A stretch of DNA of 64,000 nucleotides from G965226155 sp965226155 (GTDB lineage: Bacteria; Pseudomonadota; Gammaproteobacteria; Eutrophobiales; Eutrophobiaceae), in the NCBI GenBank assembly GCA_965226155.1, contig OZ245331.1:682001-746000 (forward strand), in the 5' to 3' direction. The first letter of the stretch is position 1, and every line of letters begins with the position of its first letter. The position numbers and the translations under genes are program-made. Below are positions 46,501-55,208 of this stretch, in pieces. The notes under the pieces are model-generated. The model was given only the letters and a program-made list of their open reading frames with translations, did no database searches and was not told the origin of the DNA.

Positions 46501-47456
46501 CACGAGATTTAGCCGTGCTTCATGCGCTTTGGTCCTCAACGACAATAAATATCCAGGCCATGCGTGATAATCCGCAATGTGCACAACAGGAGCTCGAATC
46601 CCTACTGGACATGAATGATCCGGGTTTATCACTATCCACTAGTTTTGACATGAATGAGAATGCCGGAACACATTCAGTCAACACTGGAGTAAAGCCCGAC
46701 ATTGCAATATTGAGAGAACAAGGTGTTAACGGTCATGTTGAGATGGCTGCCGTATTCCACCGCGCCAGTTTTAATTGTATTGATGTACATATGAATGATT
46801 TGATTGATGGATCAGTATCACTAACCCAATTTAGAGGAATTGCCGCATGTGGAGGATTTTCCTATGGTGATGTCCTCGGAGCGGGTGGAGGCTGGGCAAA
46901 ATCAATTTTGTTCAACTCGCAGTTGAGGGATGAGTTCGAACAATTTTTTACTCGAGAAAATACATTCGGGCTTGGAGTTTGTAACGGTTGCCAAATGCTC
47001 TCGCAGCTAAAAGAATTGATACCAGGCGCCGAAACGTGGCCTGATTTTATTCGAAATCAATCCGAACAATTCGAGGCACGGCTGGTTATGGTTGAGGTAA
47101 CACAATCTCCATGTATTTTGACGAATGACATGGCCGGATCAAAGATACCTATCGTCGTTGCCCATGGTGAAGGTAGAGCAATATTCAATAATGAACATCC
47201 TCAAGATTCCGCACAGTCATTTCTGCGATATATAGATAATTACGGAAAATGCACTGAACACTACCCCGCTAATCCTGCCGGTACGCCTGGAGGCTTGACT
47301 GGGTTTACTACTACTGACGGCCGCTTTTCCATCTTGATGCCACACCCAGAGCGTGTATTTTTGAAAAAACAATTTTCGTGGATACCAGATGACTGGCACT
47401 ATGAAGACAGCCCATGGATACGCTTGTTTCAGAATGCGCGAAAATGGTTAGATTAA
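43575..47456 (+). CDS. purL: phosphoribosylformylglycinamidine synthase
   Basis: The large single-chain gammaproteobacterial form, 1293 residues, makes FGAM from FGAR, glutamine and ATP. The order is an N-terminal domain, the FGAM synthase core with ANSEHCRHKIF, VETHNHPTAISPYPGAATGAGGE and GGGATSSM, a second PurM-like half, and a C-terminal glutaminase with the nucleophile in GVCNGCQML and the histidine/glutamate in MPHPERVF. No break is seen. A GGGATAT sequence precedes the ATG. This large gene in the decaying segment is fully intact. Confidence 0.98.
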   Translation: MLIIRGEPALSTFRIEKKLTSIKQIYPQATSVDTYYLYLLKLSTDLNSEELSRLQSLLHAKDVDIKSKDLTGSLLVVPRPGTISPWASKATDIIHHCAIQKISRIERSIFWKIGYEEGFQPSELIQKEIESVIHDRMTECVLHKITEAEKLFQQYEPRQLTNIDLLTQGKDELLKANAEMGLALSAIEIDYLYDVFLKIERNPTDVELMMFAQANSEHCRHKIFKSNWTIDDTDMPSSLFEMIQSTYQHHPGRVLSAYKDNAAVMQGYTASRFYPTPSNRQYTENAEDVHIVMKVETHNHPTAISPYPGAATGAGGEIRDEAATGTGAKPKAGLTGFVVSNLQIPTDTKPWEIDHGKPDRIVSALDIMLEGPIGAASFNNEFGRPALAGYFRSYEQTDPESNTIYGYHKPIMLAGGYGIIRDPHINKKQIPPKAKLIVLGGPAMLIGLGGGATSSMASGKSDAALDYASVQRDNPEMQRRCQEVIDCCWALGENNPIISIHDVGAGGLSNALPELVNYSNKGALFKLREIPCDDPGMSPMEIWCNESQERYVLAINSDDMDTFTTLCQRETAPFAVIGEATDSGQLQLSDNLFNNQPIDLPLSVLFDSPSRMQRKDNHIHQQRQPITYKGIEFDDAVNRVLQLPTIADKRFLITIGDRSVSGLVVRDQMVGPWQTPVADCAITASSYNAYVGEAMAIGERSPVAIINPPASGRLALAEAITNIAASRILRLSDIALSANWMAACGHPGEDANLYDTVEAVSNLATSLEICIPVGKDSLSMHTVWEDGKEHKQVISPLSVNISAFAPVADIRKTLTPQLIHDKETSLLLIDLGNNQNRMGGSALAQVFNQIGDVTPDIDRPELLTAFFQAIQLLNEMDLIMSYHDRSDGGLFVTLTEMAFAGHCGIDILLECNNNEIFANLFNEEVGAVIQIDTEQMEQVCKTFLDSGLAEENISVIGNINNTRSLTISNNGTTVFTRDLAVLHALWSSTTINIQAMRDNPQCAQQELESLLDMNDPGLSLSTSFDMNENAGTHSVNTGVKPDIAILREQGVNGHVEMAAVFHRASFNCIDVHMNDLIDGSVSLTQFRGIAACGGFSYGDVLGAGGGWAKSILFNSQLRDEFEQFFTRENTFGLGVCNGCQMLSQLKELIPGAETWPDFIRNQSEQFEARLVMVEVTQSPCILTNDMAGSKIPIVVAHGEGRAIFNNEHPQDSAQSFLRYIDNYGKCTEHYPANPAGTPGGLTGFTTTDGRFSILMPHPERVFLKKQFSWIPDDWHYEDSPWIRLFQNARKWLD

Positions 47457-47518
47457 TTAAATTTGAACCCTGTGTTCCTGACCCAGTCTATGTAATAGTT
47501 AAACTAAGGTGACATGCA

Positions 47519-48475
47519 ATGCTTATAAAAAAACCTTCAGATATCCGCTCTTCAGAGATAACCAGCAAAGCTGACTACCTATCGCGTAGAAAGTTCATCA
47601 GTACCACAGCAATAACAGGGATAGCTGGTACCTTATTGAATACTAGCCTCCTCCTCCCCAGCATGTCTGTCCATGCGGGTGAAAAGCTAACTAATTTTAA
47701 AAAGAGTTCTTTTTCAACAGATGAAGAAAAAACAACTTACGATGCTGTAACAAGTTATAACAATTTTTATGAGTTCGGCACGGGTAAGGAAGACCCATCT
47801 GAATATTCAGGATCGTTTAAACCTCATCCCTGGTCGATAACTGTCGAGGGTGAATGTGATAAACCGGGTGTGTATGCCCTGGAAGATTTTATAAAACCGC
47901 ATCAACTTGAAGAACGTATATATCGCCTGCGATGCGTTGAAGCGTGGTCTATGGTTGTACCTTGGATTGGCATACCATTGGCGGATGTATTAAAACGATT
48001 TGAACCATGTTCGAATGCCAAGTATGTTGCATTCACGACGATCTATCGTCCATCAGAAATGGTCGGACAAAAATACAGTGTTCTAAAATGGCCTTATGTT
48101 GAAGGACTAAGAATTGATGAAGCCATGAACCCATTGACGATCCTAGCAACGGGACTGTTTGGGGAGGTTCTTCCAAATCAGAATGGTGCACCATTAAGAC
48201 TAGTTGTACCCTGGAAGTATGGATTCAAGAGCATAAAATCAATAGCCAAGATAGAATTTGTATCCAAGCAGCCACCTACCGCATGGAATATTTCCGCTCC
48301 CAAAGAGTACGGCTTCTATTCCAATGTTAACCCTGAGGTAAATCATCCCCGATGGAGTCAGAAACGGGAACGACGTATTGGCAATTTCCTAAAACAAGAT
48401 ACGTTGATGTTCAACGGCTATGCTGATCAAGTTGCATCAATGTACACTGGAATGGATTTGCGAAAAAGCTTCTGA
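47519..48475 (+). CDS. msrP: protein-methionine-sulfoxide reductase catalytic subunit MsrP
   Basis: MsrP is a periplasmic molybdopterin enzyme repairing oxidised methionine. The 318-residue precursor has a Tat signal with SRRKF at residues 22-26 and a hydrophobic stretch to about residue 42. The molybdenum-binding cysteine is Cys139 in YRLRCVEAWSM, and the domain ends with the typical GYADQVASMYTGMDLRKSF. AAGGTG precedes the start. It is followed after eight bases by its haem partner msrQ. Confidence 0.96.
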   Translation: MLIKKPSDIRSSEITSKADYLSRRKFISTTAITGIAGTLLNTSLLLPSMSVHAGEKLTNFKKSSFSTDEEKTTYDAVTSYNNFYEFGTGKEDPSEYSGSFKPHPWSITVEGECDKPGVYALEDFIKPHQLEERIYRLRCVEAWSMVVPWIGIPLADVLKRFEPCSNAKYVAFTTIYRPSEMVGQKYSVLKWPYVEGLRIDEAMNPLTILATGLFGEVLPNQNGAPLRLVVPWKYGFKSIKSIAKIEFVSKQPPTAWNISAPKEYGFYSNVNPEVNHPRWSQKRERRIGNFLKQDTLMFNGYADQVASMYTGMDLRKSF

Positions 48476-48483
48476 CAGGCTTC

Positions 48484-49083
48484 ATGCAAAGACTAATCAA
48501 GCCGATAATTTTCTGCCTGTCACTAATCCCATTTGGTATTTTATTATTTGATAGCCTTACCGGCCGATTGTCAGCGAACCCGATTGAAGACATCACCCAT
48601 TTCACCGGTGATTGGACAATTTATTTTCTGTTAATCACTCTATCCATCACTCCGCTACGACGCTTGACCGGAATCAATACGTTAATACGGTTCCGCCGGA
48701 TGCTCGGCTTGTTCGCTTTTTTCTATTCCTGTCTGCATTTCACGACATATTTTGTATTGGATCAGTTCTTTGACTGGGAATCCATCCTAGAAGATATAGT
48801 TGAGAGGCCCTATATCACTGTTGGTTTTACAGCATTCGTCTTGCTGATTCCGCTCGCCATAACCTCTACTAAAAAGATGGCACAAAGACTAGGCAGCAGA
48901 TGGCGACGACTACATACCACGGTCTATGTGATAACCGGCCTTGGAATTCTGCATTACTATTGGCTAGTAAAGGCTGATACCCGTACCCCCCTCACCCTGG
49001 CGCTAATCTTCCTTATCTTATTAATACTGCGGCTACCCTGGCTGATAAGTACCAAAAAATACTTGTTTTCATATATTAAGTAA
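48484..49083 (+). CDS. msrQ: MsrQ haem-binding membrane subunit
   Basis: MsrQ is an inner-membrane cytochrome b-like protein that passes electrons from quinol or flavin to MsrP. The 199-residue protein has about six hydrophobic helices, with haem-ligand candidates in LFAFFYSCLHFTTYF and LHTTVYVITGLGILHYYWLVK. It forms a two-gene operon with msrP. Confidence 0.95.
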   Translation: MQRLIKPIIFCLSLIPFGILLFDSLTGRLSANPIEDITHFTGDWTIYFLLITLSITPLRRLTGINTLIRFRRMLGLFAFFYSCLHFTTYFVLDQFFDWESILEDIVERPYITVGFTAFVLLIPLAITSTKKMAQRLGSRWRRLHTTVYVITGLGILHYYWLVKADTRTPLTLALIFLILLILRLPWLISTKKYLFSYIK

Positions 49084-49278
49084 GTTGGAGCTTCTGACTT
49101 TTCCTTATATCTAAGCTAACTTGGGGATATGAAAAACCCTGAGAATAGGCTATATCAGTCACTAAACCCCTTTGGCATCGATCTTGCTTAATTTAGAACA
49201 ATGCTGTAACAAATTACCCATTAAAACGACTATACTTATAAATCAAAAAACAATTTGTTACTAATCGATCAAACAAGT

Positions 49279-50377
49279 ATGTCTACTTTCCAATTAAAAG
49301 ATGCAAAAAACTATCACTTGACCGCCGAGGTCATGGTAATCAATGATCAATTAACTAGTCGTATTATCATGGAAAGTATCATTAGAAGCATTGGCGATAA
49401 CATTAAGGTACAGTCGTTTGATAATGCCCTGTCTGCATTAAATTCTGCCAAAGAAAGCACACCTGACCTGATAGTCGTAGATTACAAGATGCCGGGAATG
49501 AATGGAGTAGATTTTACCCGCAAGATTCGTGAAATACCTGAATGTACGAACATACCTATCGTCGTATTTACGATCGTAGACGACAAGGCAGTCATGTATG
49601 AAGCGCTGGAAGCAGGTGCAACTGATTTTCTGACAAAACCAATTGACCATTATGAATGTAAGGTTCGATTTCGAAACCTGCTGACCATTCGCCGCCAGCA
49701 AATTATTATCCGTGAACGAGCCAACTTACTGGAAACTCTGGTTGATAAAGCTAAATATTCAAATCATGTCACGGCAATGGACGCGCTCACGCTATTAACC
49801 AGGATTTCGGACATAAAAGCAGATTATTCAGGATATCACCCTCTAAAGGTCGGCAAAGTATCGAGATTAATCGCCGAAACATTGAAGATGAATCAGGAAT
49901 TTTGTGAAATCATTGAAATTTCATCGCCATTACATGATATCGGAGAGTTCCGCATTCCCCGATGAAATTCTTCTAAAGAAAGGCGTACTTGATGAAAAAG
50001 AGTACGAGATCATAAAAAATCATACTATTCTTGGAAATGAGTTACTTTCAAAGAGCTCGTCAAGCATATTGAAATTTGGCTCTGTGATCGCCCTGAATCA
50101 CCATGAACAGTTCAACGGCGAAGGATATCCGAACAGATTAAAGAAAGAAGCAATCCCGATAGAAGCCAGAATCGTTGCGGTTGCAGATGTCTTTGACGCC
50201 ATGACAAGTCCACGCCCCTACAGACCTGCGTGGAACATTGAAAATGTTATCGATGTCATTAATCAGAAAAGCGGCTCACATTTTGATCCGAACTGCGTTG
50301 ATGCTCTAATGCAAAACATCAACAATAAAATATTATCACAACCAGATCCTAAAATTACTACGCGGATTCAACTTTGA
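49279..50377 (-). other. antisense to regulator pseudogene: no gene on this strand
   Basis: The minus strand opposite the HD-GYP regulator holds no frame I consider real; the entry is only to mark that the coding strand here is plus (see next entry). Confidence 0.3.
49279..50377 (+). pseudogene. REC + HD-GYP response regulator, frameshifted at a C run
   Basis: The receiver domain has its phosphoacceptor in LIVVDYKMPGMNG and lysine in TDFLTKPID. The HD-GYP domain, a c-di-GMP phosphodiesterase type, begins SSPLHDIGEFRIP and then hits a stop because the run at 49957-49960 has four Cs; with three Cs the frame reads on as PDEILLKKGVLDEKEYEIIKNH, HHEQFNGEGYPNRL and VADVFDAMTSPRPYR. The acidic pocket has ND instead of DD. 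The 3' end runs into IS30 copy 2, which supplies the last residues and stop. ATG 49279 is the likelier start than TTG 49255. Confidence 0.85.
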
Positions 50378-51291
50378 AGTGCAACGTTGATGTTAAAAAA
50401 GACTTCATGTGGTGTTTTTGAATTAAGTGTTTTTCTGGGACGGTGATTGAGTTTTTTCATGACCAAGTTTAACTGCTTTTGTGTAATCGTGCTGAAGTCC
50501 ATTTTCTTTGGGAAGTACTGTCGAATGAGACCATTGATATTTTCATTTAAACCCCGTTCCCAGGAGGCATAAGGATGTGCAAAATAGAAACCCGCGTTCA
50601 ATTGTTGAGCAATAACCTCATGCTCAGCAAATTCTTTTCCATTATCCGAGGTGACCGTGTGAACCGACGCCTTCATATTAGACAACAATCGCACGATAGC
50701 TTGCCTGACGGCAGAGGCAGTTCGTCGTTTCACCTGTGCAATCAAGGTGTACATCGACTTGCGCTCGCTCAAGGTGACCAGCGCCTGTCGATGGCCTTTG
50801 CCGATGACGGTGTCCACTTCCCAGTCACCGATGCGTGTCTTCCTGTTCACAATGGCTGGACGCTTATCAATGCTGATCTGATTCACCAGAACCCCACGAC
50901 GTTGATAACTACCATAACGCTTCTTTCGTTTCTTCTGGCAACGCAAGTACCGGTACAGCTCACCGCCGTCTGCCTTGTCCTGGTATATGTAGTGATATAT
51001 CCATTCATGACTCAGAGCGATACCTTCTCGTTTATGCAACCAGTCACTGATTTGCTCCCACAAGGTCGTGGTGAGTCGCTGTTGTTGGCTGGCTTCTCGA
51101 CGCGCTTGCCGGAGCAACTGAGCTTGGCGGGGTCGATAGCCTCTCAAGCCACGGTTGCGTCTGAGTTCACGGCTAATAGTAGATTTATGCACGCCTATCA
51201 AGGCGGCTATCTCCGTTTGTGTATGTCCTGCTTTCATCAGGGCGTAAATCTGGTAACGTTGATGCTCGGTAAGCTGTGTGTAGTGTCTCAT
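50368..51291 (-). CDS. IS30-family transposase with 13-residue in-frame deletion
   Basis: The frame is open for 307 residues against 320 in copy 3. The missing segment is RVEVWLRDEWSPE between LWE and QISDWLHK. The N-terminal HTH and the DDE catalytic residues (GDWEVDTVIGKG, TSDNGKEFAEH, NENINGLI) remain. Whether the enzyme still works is unknown; the deletion removes a conserved helix next to the DNA-binding domain, so loss of function is likely. Confidence 0.85.
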   Translation of the reverse strand: MRHYTQLTEHQRYQIYALMKAGHTQTEIAALIGVHKSTISRELRRNRGLRGYRPRQAQLLRQARREASQQQRLTTTLWEQISDWLHKREGIALSHEWIYHYIYQDKADGGELYRYLRCQKKRKKRYGSYQRRGVLVNQISIDKRPAIVNRKTRIGDWEVDTVIGKGHRQALVTLSERKSMYTLIAQVKRRTASAVRQAIVRLLSNMKASVHTVTSDNGKEFAEHEVIAQQLNAGFYFAHPYASWERGLNENINGLIRQYFPKKMDFSTITQKQLNLVMKKLNHRPRKTLNSKTPHEVFFNINVALQS

Positions 51292-51382
51292 CTGTGCCTC
51301 TCTTTCTTGCTGGAACGAAAGGTAAGGATGCTACCGCAGCTTGCCGTTCGTGCCACCTAATTGAGTTGCACTTACAAATTGA
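50368..51382 (-). mobile_element. IS30-family insertion sequence, copy 2 (internal deletion)
   Basis: This 1015-base copy lies at the 3' end of the HD-GYP pseudogene. The outer ends match copy 3, with an AT dinucleotide outside each end (50366-50367 and 51383-51384). Compared with copies 1 and 3 it lacks 39 bases after 51056, flanked by GCTC in the other copies. It carries several substitutions the others do not share, so it may be older. It is in the same orientation as copy 1, 11.9 kb away. Confidence 0.93.
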
Positions 51383-51548
51383 ATTCACGAATAAATTTAC
51401 AAAAGTATACAGAACTTTACAGAAACAAGAAAAATAACATAGTCTGATTTTACGAGGATTTTAAAATATACACTACCAGGGACTGATTAAGTTCAACTTT
51501 TGAAAAAATATTGGAAATTTTTCTATTCGTTTTAATCTCCCCAATTTT

Positions 51549-52037
51549 TTAATTATTATTTAGATTTAATAGTTTCAATAAACTAACTGCGTAAACAGCT
51601 ATCCCCTTCTTCCTGCCAATAAACCCCATTCCTTCCGTCGTTGTTGCCTTTATGTTGACTCTGTCTACAGTTAATTTCATGTCTTCAGCGAGATTTTTTC
51701 GCATGTCAGATATGTATGGCAGCAACTTTGGAGCCTGAGCCAATACTGTAATATCTACATTAGAGATTTCGTATCCCTTCTCTGAAATAAGGTCGAATAC
51801 TTTCTTGAGTAGTATTCTGCTGTCAATATTTTCAAACTTGGCATCGGTATCAGGGAAAAAAGTGCCTATGTCACCCAATGCGGCAGCACCCAACAACGCG
51901 TCACACAAAGCATGGATGACGGCATCACCGTCAGAATGTGCTTCAAGACCTTTCCCATACGGGATCGTAACGCCGCCGAGAATTAAGGGCCTTCCACTGG
52001 TAAATCTATGGGTATCATAACCATGGCCTATCCGCAT
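51549..52037 (-). CDS. ispF: 2-C-methyl-D-erythritol 2,4-cyclodiphosphate synthase
   Basis: IspF is the fifth MEP-pathway isoprenoid enzyme. The 162-residue protein has the zinc ligands in RIGHGYDTHRF and HSDGDAVIHALCDALLGAAALGDIG and the C-terminal TTEGMGFIGRKKGIA. Its ATG overlaps the ispD stop at base 52037. IS30 copy 2 ends 167 bases downstream; the genes truD/surE/pcm that often follow are not here. Confidence 0.97.
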   Translation of the reverse strand: MRIGHGYDTHRFTSGRPLILGGVTIPYGKGLEAHSDGDAVIHALCDALLGAAALGDIGTFFPDTDAKFENIDSRILLKKVFDLISEKGYEISNVDITVLAQAPKLLPYISDMRKNLAEDMKLTVDRVNIKATTTEGMGFIGRKKGIAVYAVSLLKLLNLNNN

Positions 52038-52747
52038 TATTTCACCTCGCGACGAGAAAGGAACAATTCAGCAAGTGGGAGATCACTTTGATGAGTGATC
52101 TTAATATTATCAGGATGTCCTTCGACAAGAACAGGTCTTTCACCTGTCATTTCAATTGCCTGAGCCTCATCAGTAACCAGAACATTGTTAGATATCGCCA
52201 TTTCCAACGCACTATCGAGCATTGAAAGCTGAAACATCTGCGGTGTCAGTGCGTGCCACAGACCTTCCCGACTTACAGTCTCAGTTACTTCGTTGATTGT
52301 GCCGGTCCGTTTCATAGTATCCCGTACAGGGATCGCCAGAATACCGCCGATTGATTGAGCATTCATAGTTTGAATTAATTTATCGATATCATCAATATGT
52401 AGACATGGCCTAGCCGCATCATGGACCATTACCCAATCATCTGGACTGGCAATATCTTTTAGCATTTTTAAGCCGTTCTGAACTGAATGGCAACGTTCAA
52501 CACCCCCAATCGTCGTTTGAATCTTCTTATTAGATGCTGCCGGAAGTGTTTCCCAGTAAGTGTCGTTTTCAGCTAGCACGACAATAACGCCTTCAATCCT
52601 TTCATGCATGCAAAATAGTTCAAGTGTATATTCGAGAATACATTTTCCACACAGTTTTAAATACTGCTTTGGGGTGTCCATACCCATTCTTGTCCCTATG
52701 CCTGCTGCAGGAATCATTGCCCAATATTTTTGAGAAGGTCCCATCAA
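52037..52747 (-). CDS. ispD: 2-C-methyl-D-erythritol 4-phosphate cytidylyltransferase
   Basis: IspD is the third MEP-pathway enzyme, joining CTP to methylerythritol phosphate. The 236-residue protein has the nucleotide loop AAGIGTRMGMDTPKQYLKL, the VMVHDAARPCL motif and the DNIKITHQSDLPLAE ending. It is immediately followed by ispF and preceded by ftsB, the typical ftsB-ispD-ispF cluster. Confidence 0.97.
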   Translation of the reverse strand: MMGPSQKYWAMIPAAGIGTRMGMDTPKQYLKLCGKCILEYTLELFCMHERIEGVIVVLAENDTYWETLPAASNKKIQTTIGGVERCHSVQNGLKMLKDIASPDDWVMVHDAARPCLHIDDIDKLIQTMNAQSIGGILAIPVRDTMKRTGTINEVTETVSREGLWHALTPQMFQLSMLDSALEMAISNNVLVTDEAQAIEMTGERPVLVEGHPDNIKITHQSDLPLAELFLSRREVK

Positions 52748-52766
52748 TTAGCCATTGTGGGCAGGG

Positions 52767-53054
52767 TTAGTTAGCGCTTTCAGATCTTTCAATAATCCGA
52801 TAAAAGGTTTCGTCCGACCGAATCATGCCCATCTCACTCCTGGCGCGTTCCTCGATTGCTTCGAGCCCTTCTTTAAGGTCCATTACTTCTGCGCCAAGAG
52901 AAATATTTCGCTCTACCAAGGCTTTGTTTTCTTCAATCTGCATAGCTTTCATCTCTTCGAGTCGTTTTACATCAGGTATGCTCCCATTACCATTCCATAA
53001 ACGGTTCTGGATCAAAACCAATATTAATAATAATGCGATATTTAAAAATTTCAT
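52767..53054 (-). CDS. ftsB: cell division protein FtsB
   Basis: FtsB is a bitopic divisome protein that bridges FtsL and FtsQ. This 95-residue protein has one N-terminal membrane segment (FLNIALLLILVLIQNRLW), then a heptad-rich coiled coil (VKRLEEMKAMQIEENKALVERN) and the conserved EERARSEMGMI with DETFYRII. It lies between eno and ispD. Confidence 0.94.
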   Translation of the reverse strand: MKFLNIALLLILVLIQNRLWNGNGSIPDVKRLEEMKAMQIEENKALVERNISLGAEVMDLKEGLEAIEERARSEMGMIRSDETFYRIIERSESAN

Positions 53055-53085
53055 TTAAACACTCAGTTGGTACCAACAATCAATT

Positions 53086-54378
53086 TCATGTCGTTAATCC
53101 CAGATCGTTGAATGCACTTTTTCCTGGATACCTTGCATTCTCTCCCAGTTCCAATTCTATCTCCATTAAACGGTTATATTTTGCTACTCTGTCAGATCGA
53201 GATAAAGAACCCGTCTTTATCTGACCAGCCGACATGGCTACAGCTAAGTCTGCGATAGTCGTATCTTCCGTTTCGCCAGAACGATGTGATATAACCACAG
53301 TATAACCCGCCTGTTTTGCCATTTTTATCGCGGCGATAGTTTCTGTTAATGTCCCAACCTGATTGACTTTAATTAATATTGAATTTGCAATTTTTCTGTC
53401 TATCCCCTGCTGTAGAATCTCTGTGTTTGTTACAAATAAGTCATCACCTACGAGCTGGGCTTTTCCCCCCAATTTATCAGTAAGCATTTTCCATCCGTCC
53501 CAATCTTCCTCCGCCATCCCGTCTTCCATAGTGATAATCGGGTATTTTTTAAACCATGGTATCAAGTAATCAATAAATTCGGATGAACTCAATGTCTTGT
53601 TTTCTGAAGCAAGGAAATATTTTCCGTCCTTGTAAAATTCTGAACTGGCCACGTCCAGTCCGAGTAAAATATCCGTTCCTGCCTTGAAACCCGCATCAGT
53701 TATTGCCATTAATATCACTTCAATTGCCTCTTCATTCGATGAAAGATCCGGTGCGAAACCACCTTCATCACCTACTGCTGTTCCCAGTCCTTTTTTAGAT
53801 AATACTGCTTTCAGTGAATGAAAAATCTCAGCACCATAACGCACTGCCTCAGCGATACTGTTAGCCCCCACGGGTAAAATCATAAACTCCTGCATATCCA
53901 CACTGTTATCAGCATGCGCGCCACCATTAATAATATTCATCATCGGTACAGGTAAGTCATAAGGCCCTTCGCCCCCTATATAACGGTATAGTGGTTCTCC
54001 TTTGTCTTTCGCCGCCGCATGGGCGGCTGCCATGGAAACAGCTAGAATGGCGTTAGCTCCAAGTTTGCTCTTATTTGGTGTCCCATCCAGTTCGATCATC
54101 GCGCTATCAATGGCTACTTGATCTGTAACTTCCATGCCGATAATGACTGGGGCAATTTGTGAATGGATATTCTGAATCGCATTCAATACACCTTTGCCAA
54201 GATATCTTGAATGGTCTTTGTCTCTTAACTCTAATGCCTCACGAGAGCCGGTCGATGCGCCTGAAGGCACCATGGCACTACCTATTGATCCATCTAAGGT
54301 ATACACCTGTGCCCCAATAGTTGGATTGCCGCGTGAATCAAGCACTTCACGTGCAGTTATTTTTTTTATCTCTGACAT
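53086..54378 (-). CDS. eno: enolase
   Basis: Enolase interconverts 2-phosphoglycerate and PEP in glycolysis and is a degradosome component in many proteobacteria. The 430-residue protein has the opening REVLDSRGNPTI, SGASTGSREALELRD, and the signature LIKVNQVGTLTETIAAI with SHRSGETEDTTIADLAVA. It sits 31 bases upstream of ftsB and downstream of kdsA. Confidence 0.98.
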   Translation of the reverse strand: MSEIKKITAREVLDSRGNPTIGAQVYTLDGSIGSAMVPSGASTGSREALELRDKDHSRYLGKGVLNAIQNIHSQIAPVIIGMEVTDQVAIDSAMIELDGTPNKSKLGANAILAVSMAAAHAAAKDKGEPLYRYIGGEGPYDLPVPMMNIINGGAHADNSVDMQEFMILPVGANSIAEAVRYGAEIFHSLKAVLSKKGLGTAVGDEGGFAPDLSSNEEAIEVILMAITDAGFKAGTDILLGLDVASSEFYKDGKYFLASENKTLSSSEFIDYLIPWFKKYPIITMEDGMAEEDWDGWKMLTDKLGGKAQLVGDDLFVTNTEILQQGIDRKIANSILIKVNQVGTLTETIAAIKMAKQAGYTVVISHRSGETEDTTIADLAVAMSAGQIKTGSLSRSDRVAKYNRLMEIELELGENARYPGKSAFNDLGLTT

Positions 54379-54395
54379 ATTTCCCTATCTACTAT

Positions 54396-55208
54396 CTATT
54401 GACCTTTTACGATCTGATCAACCGACTTCAACAACTCAAGTAGTTCTTTCATTTTGCCAAGCGGCCATGAATTAGGGCCATCACTAAGTGCCTTATCAGG
54501 GTTGGGGTGCGTCTCCATAAATATCCCCGCAATGCCCACCGCAATAGCAGCCCTTGCAAGAGTTGGGACAAACTCCCTCTGTCCACCGGACTTGTTTCCC
54601 ATGCCTCCTGGGAGTTGTACTGAATGTGTCGCATCAAAAATAACTGGGCACTCAGTTTCTCTCATGACAACGAGTGAACGCATATCTGATACGAGATAGT
54701 TATAACCAAAACTCGTACCGCGCTCACAAACCAATATATTTTTGTTTCCTGTCGCCTTTGCTTTATCAACGACAGATTGCATATCCCATGGTGCAAGAAA
54801 TTGACCTTTCTTTATATTTACTGGTAATCCCTGTTTAGCAACCTTCTGGATAAAGTTAGTCTGCCGGCAAAGGAATGCAGGGGTCTGTAAGACATCGACC
54901 ACCTTAGAAACTTCTTCAAGATCCGTATCTTCATGGACATCAGTCAGCACGGGAACGCCGATCGACGCTTTTATCTTTTCAAGAACCTTAAGTCCCTGAT
55001 CAGATCCTGGACCACGATAACTTTCATGGGAACTCCTGTTCGCCTTATCGAATGATGATTTGAATATGAAAGGAATATTTAGCTCAGTTGTAATTTCATT
55101 TAATGTGCCCGCTGTATCTACAGCAAGTTGTTCGCTTTCTATAACGCACGGGCCAGCTATAAGAAAAAAAGGTTTTTCAGGGCCAATATCGAAATTACAT
55201 AGCCGCAT
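54396..55208 (-). CDS. kdsA: 3-deoxy-D-manno-octulosonate 8-phosphate synthase
   Basis: KdsA makes the sugar Kdo-8-P for LPS inner core. The 270-residue protein has FLIAGPCVIES, FIFKSSFDKANRSS, FLCRQTNFIQKVAKQG, DATHSVQLPGG and the closing DGPNSWPL. Its presence shows an LPS-containing outer membrane. Its start overlaps the end of pyrG by fourteen bases, so translational coupling is likely. Confidence 0.97.
   Translation of the reverse strand: MRLCNFDIGPEKPFFLIAGPCVIESEQLAVDTAGTLNEITTELNIPFIFKSSFDKANRSSHESYRGPGSDQGLKVLEKIKASIGVPVLTDVHEDTDLEEVSKVVDVLQTPAFLCRQTNFIQKVAKQGLPVNIKKGQFLAPWDMQSVVDKAKATGNKNILVCERGTSFGYNYLVSDMRSLVVMRETECPVIFDATHSVQLPGGMGNKSGGQREFVPTLARAAIAVGIAGIFMETHPNPDKALSDGPNSWPLGKMKELLELLKSVDQIVKGQ

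Noticed and set aside
50575..51360. Long open frame of 261 residues on the plus strand inside IS30 copy 2 (and the equivalents in copies 1 and 3).
   Set aside because: It is antisense to the transposase, has no family resemblance, and is disrupted in copies 1 and 3 wherever they differ. It is a by-product of the transposase codon use.
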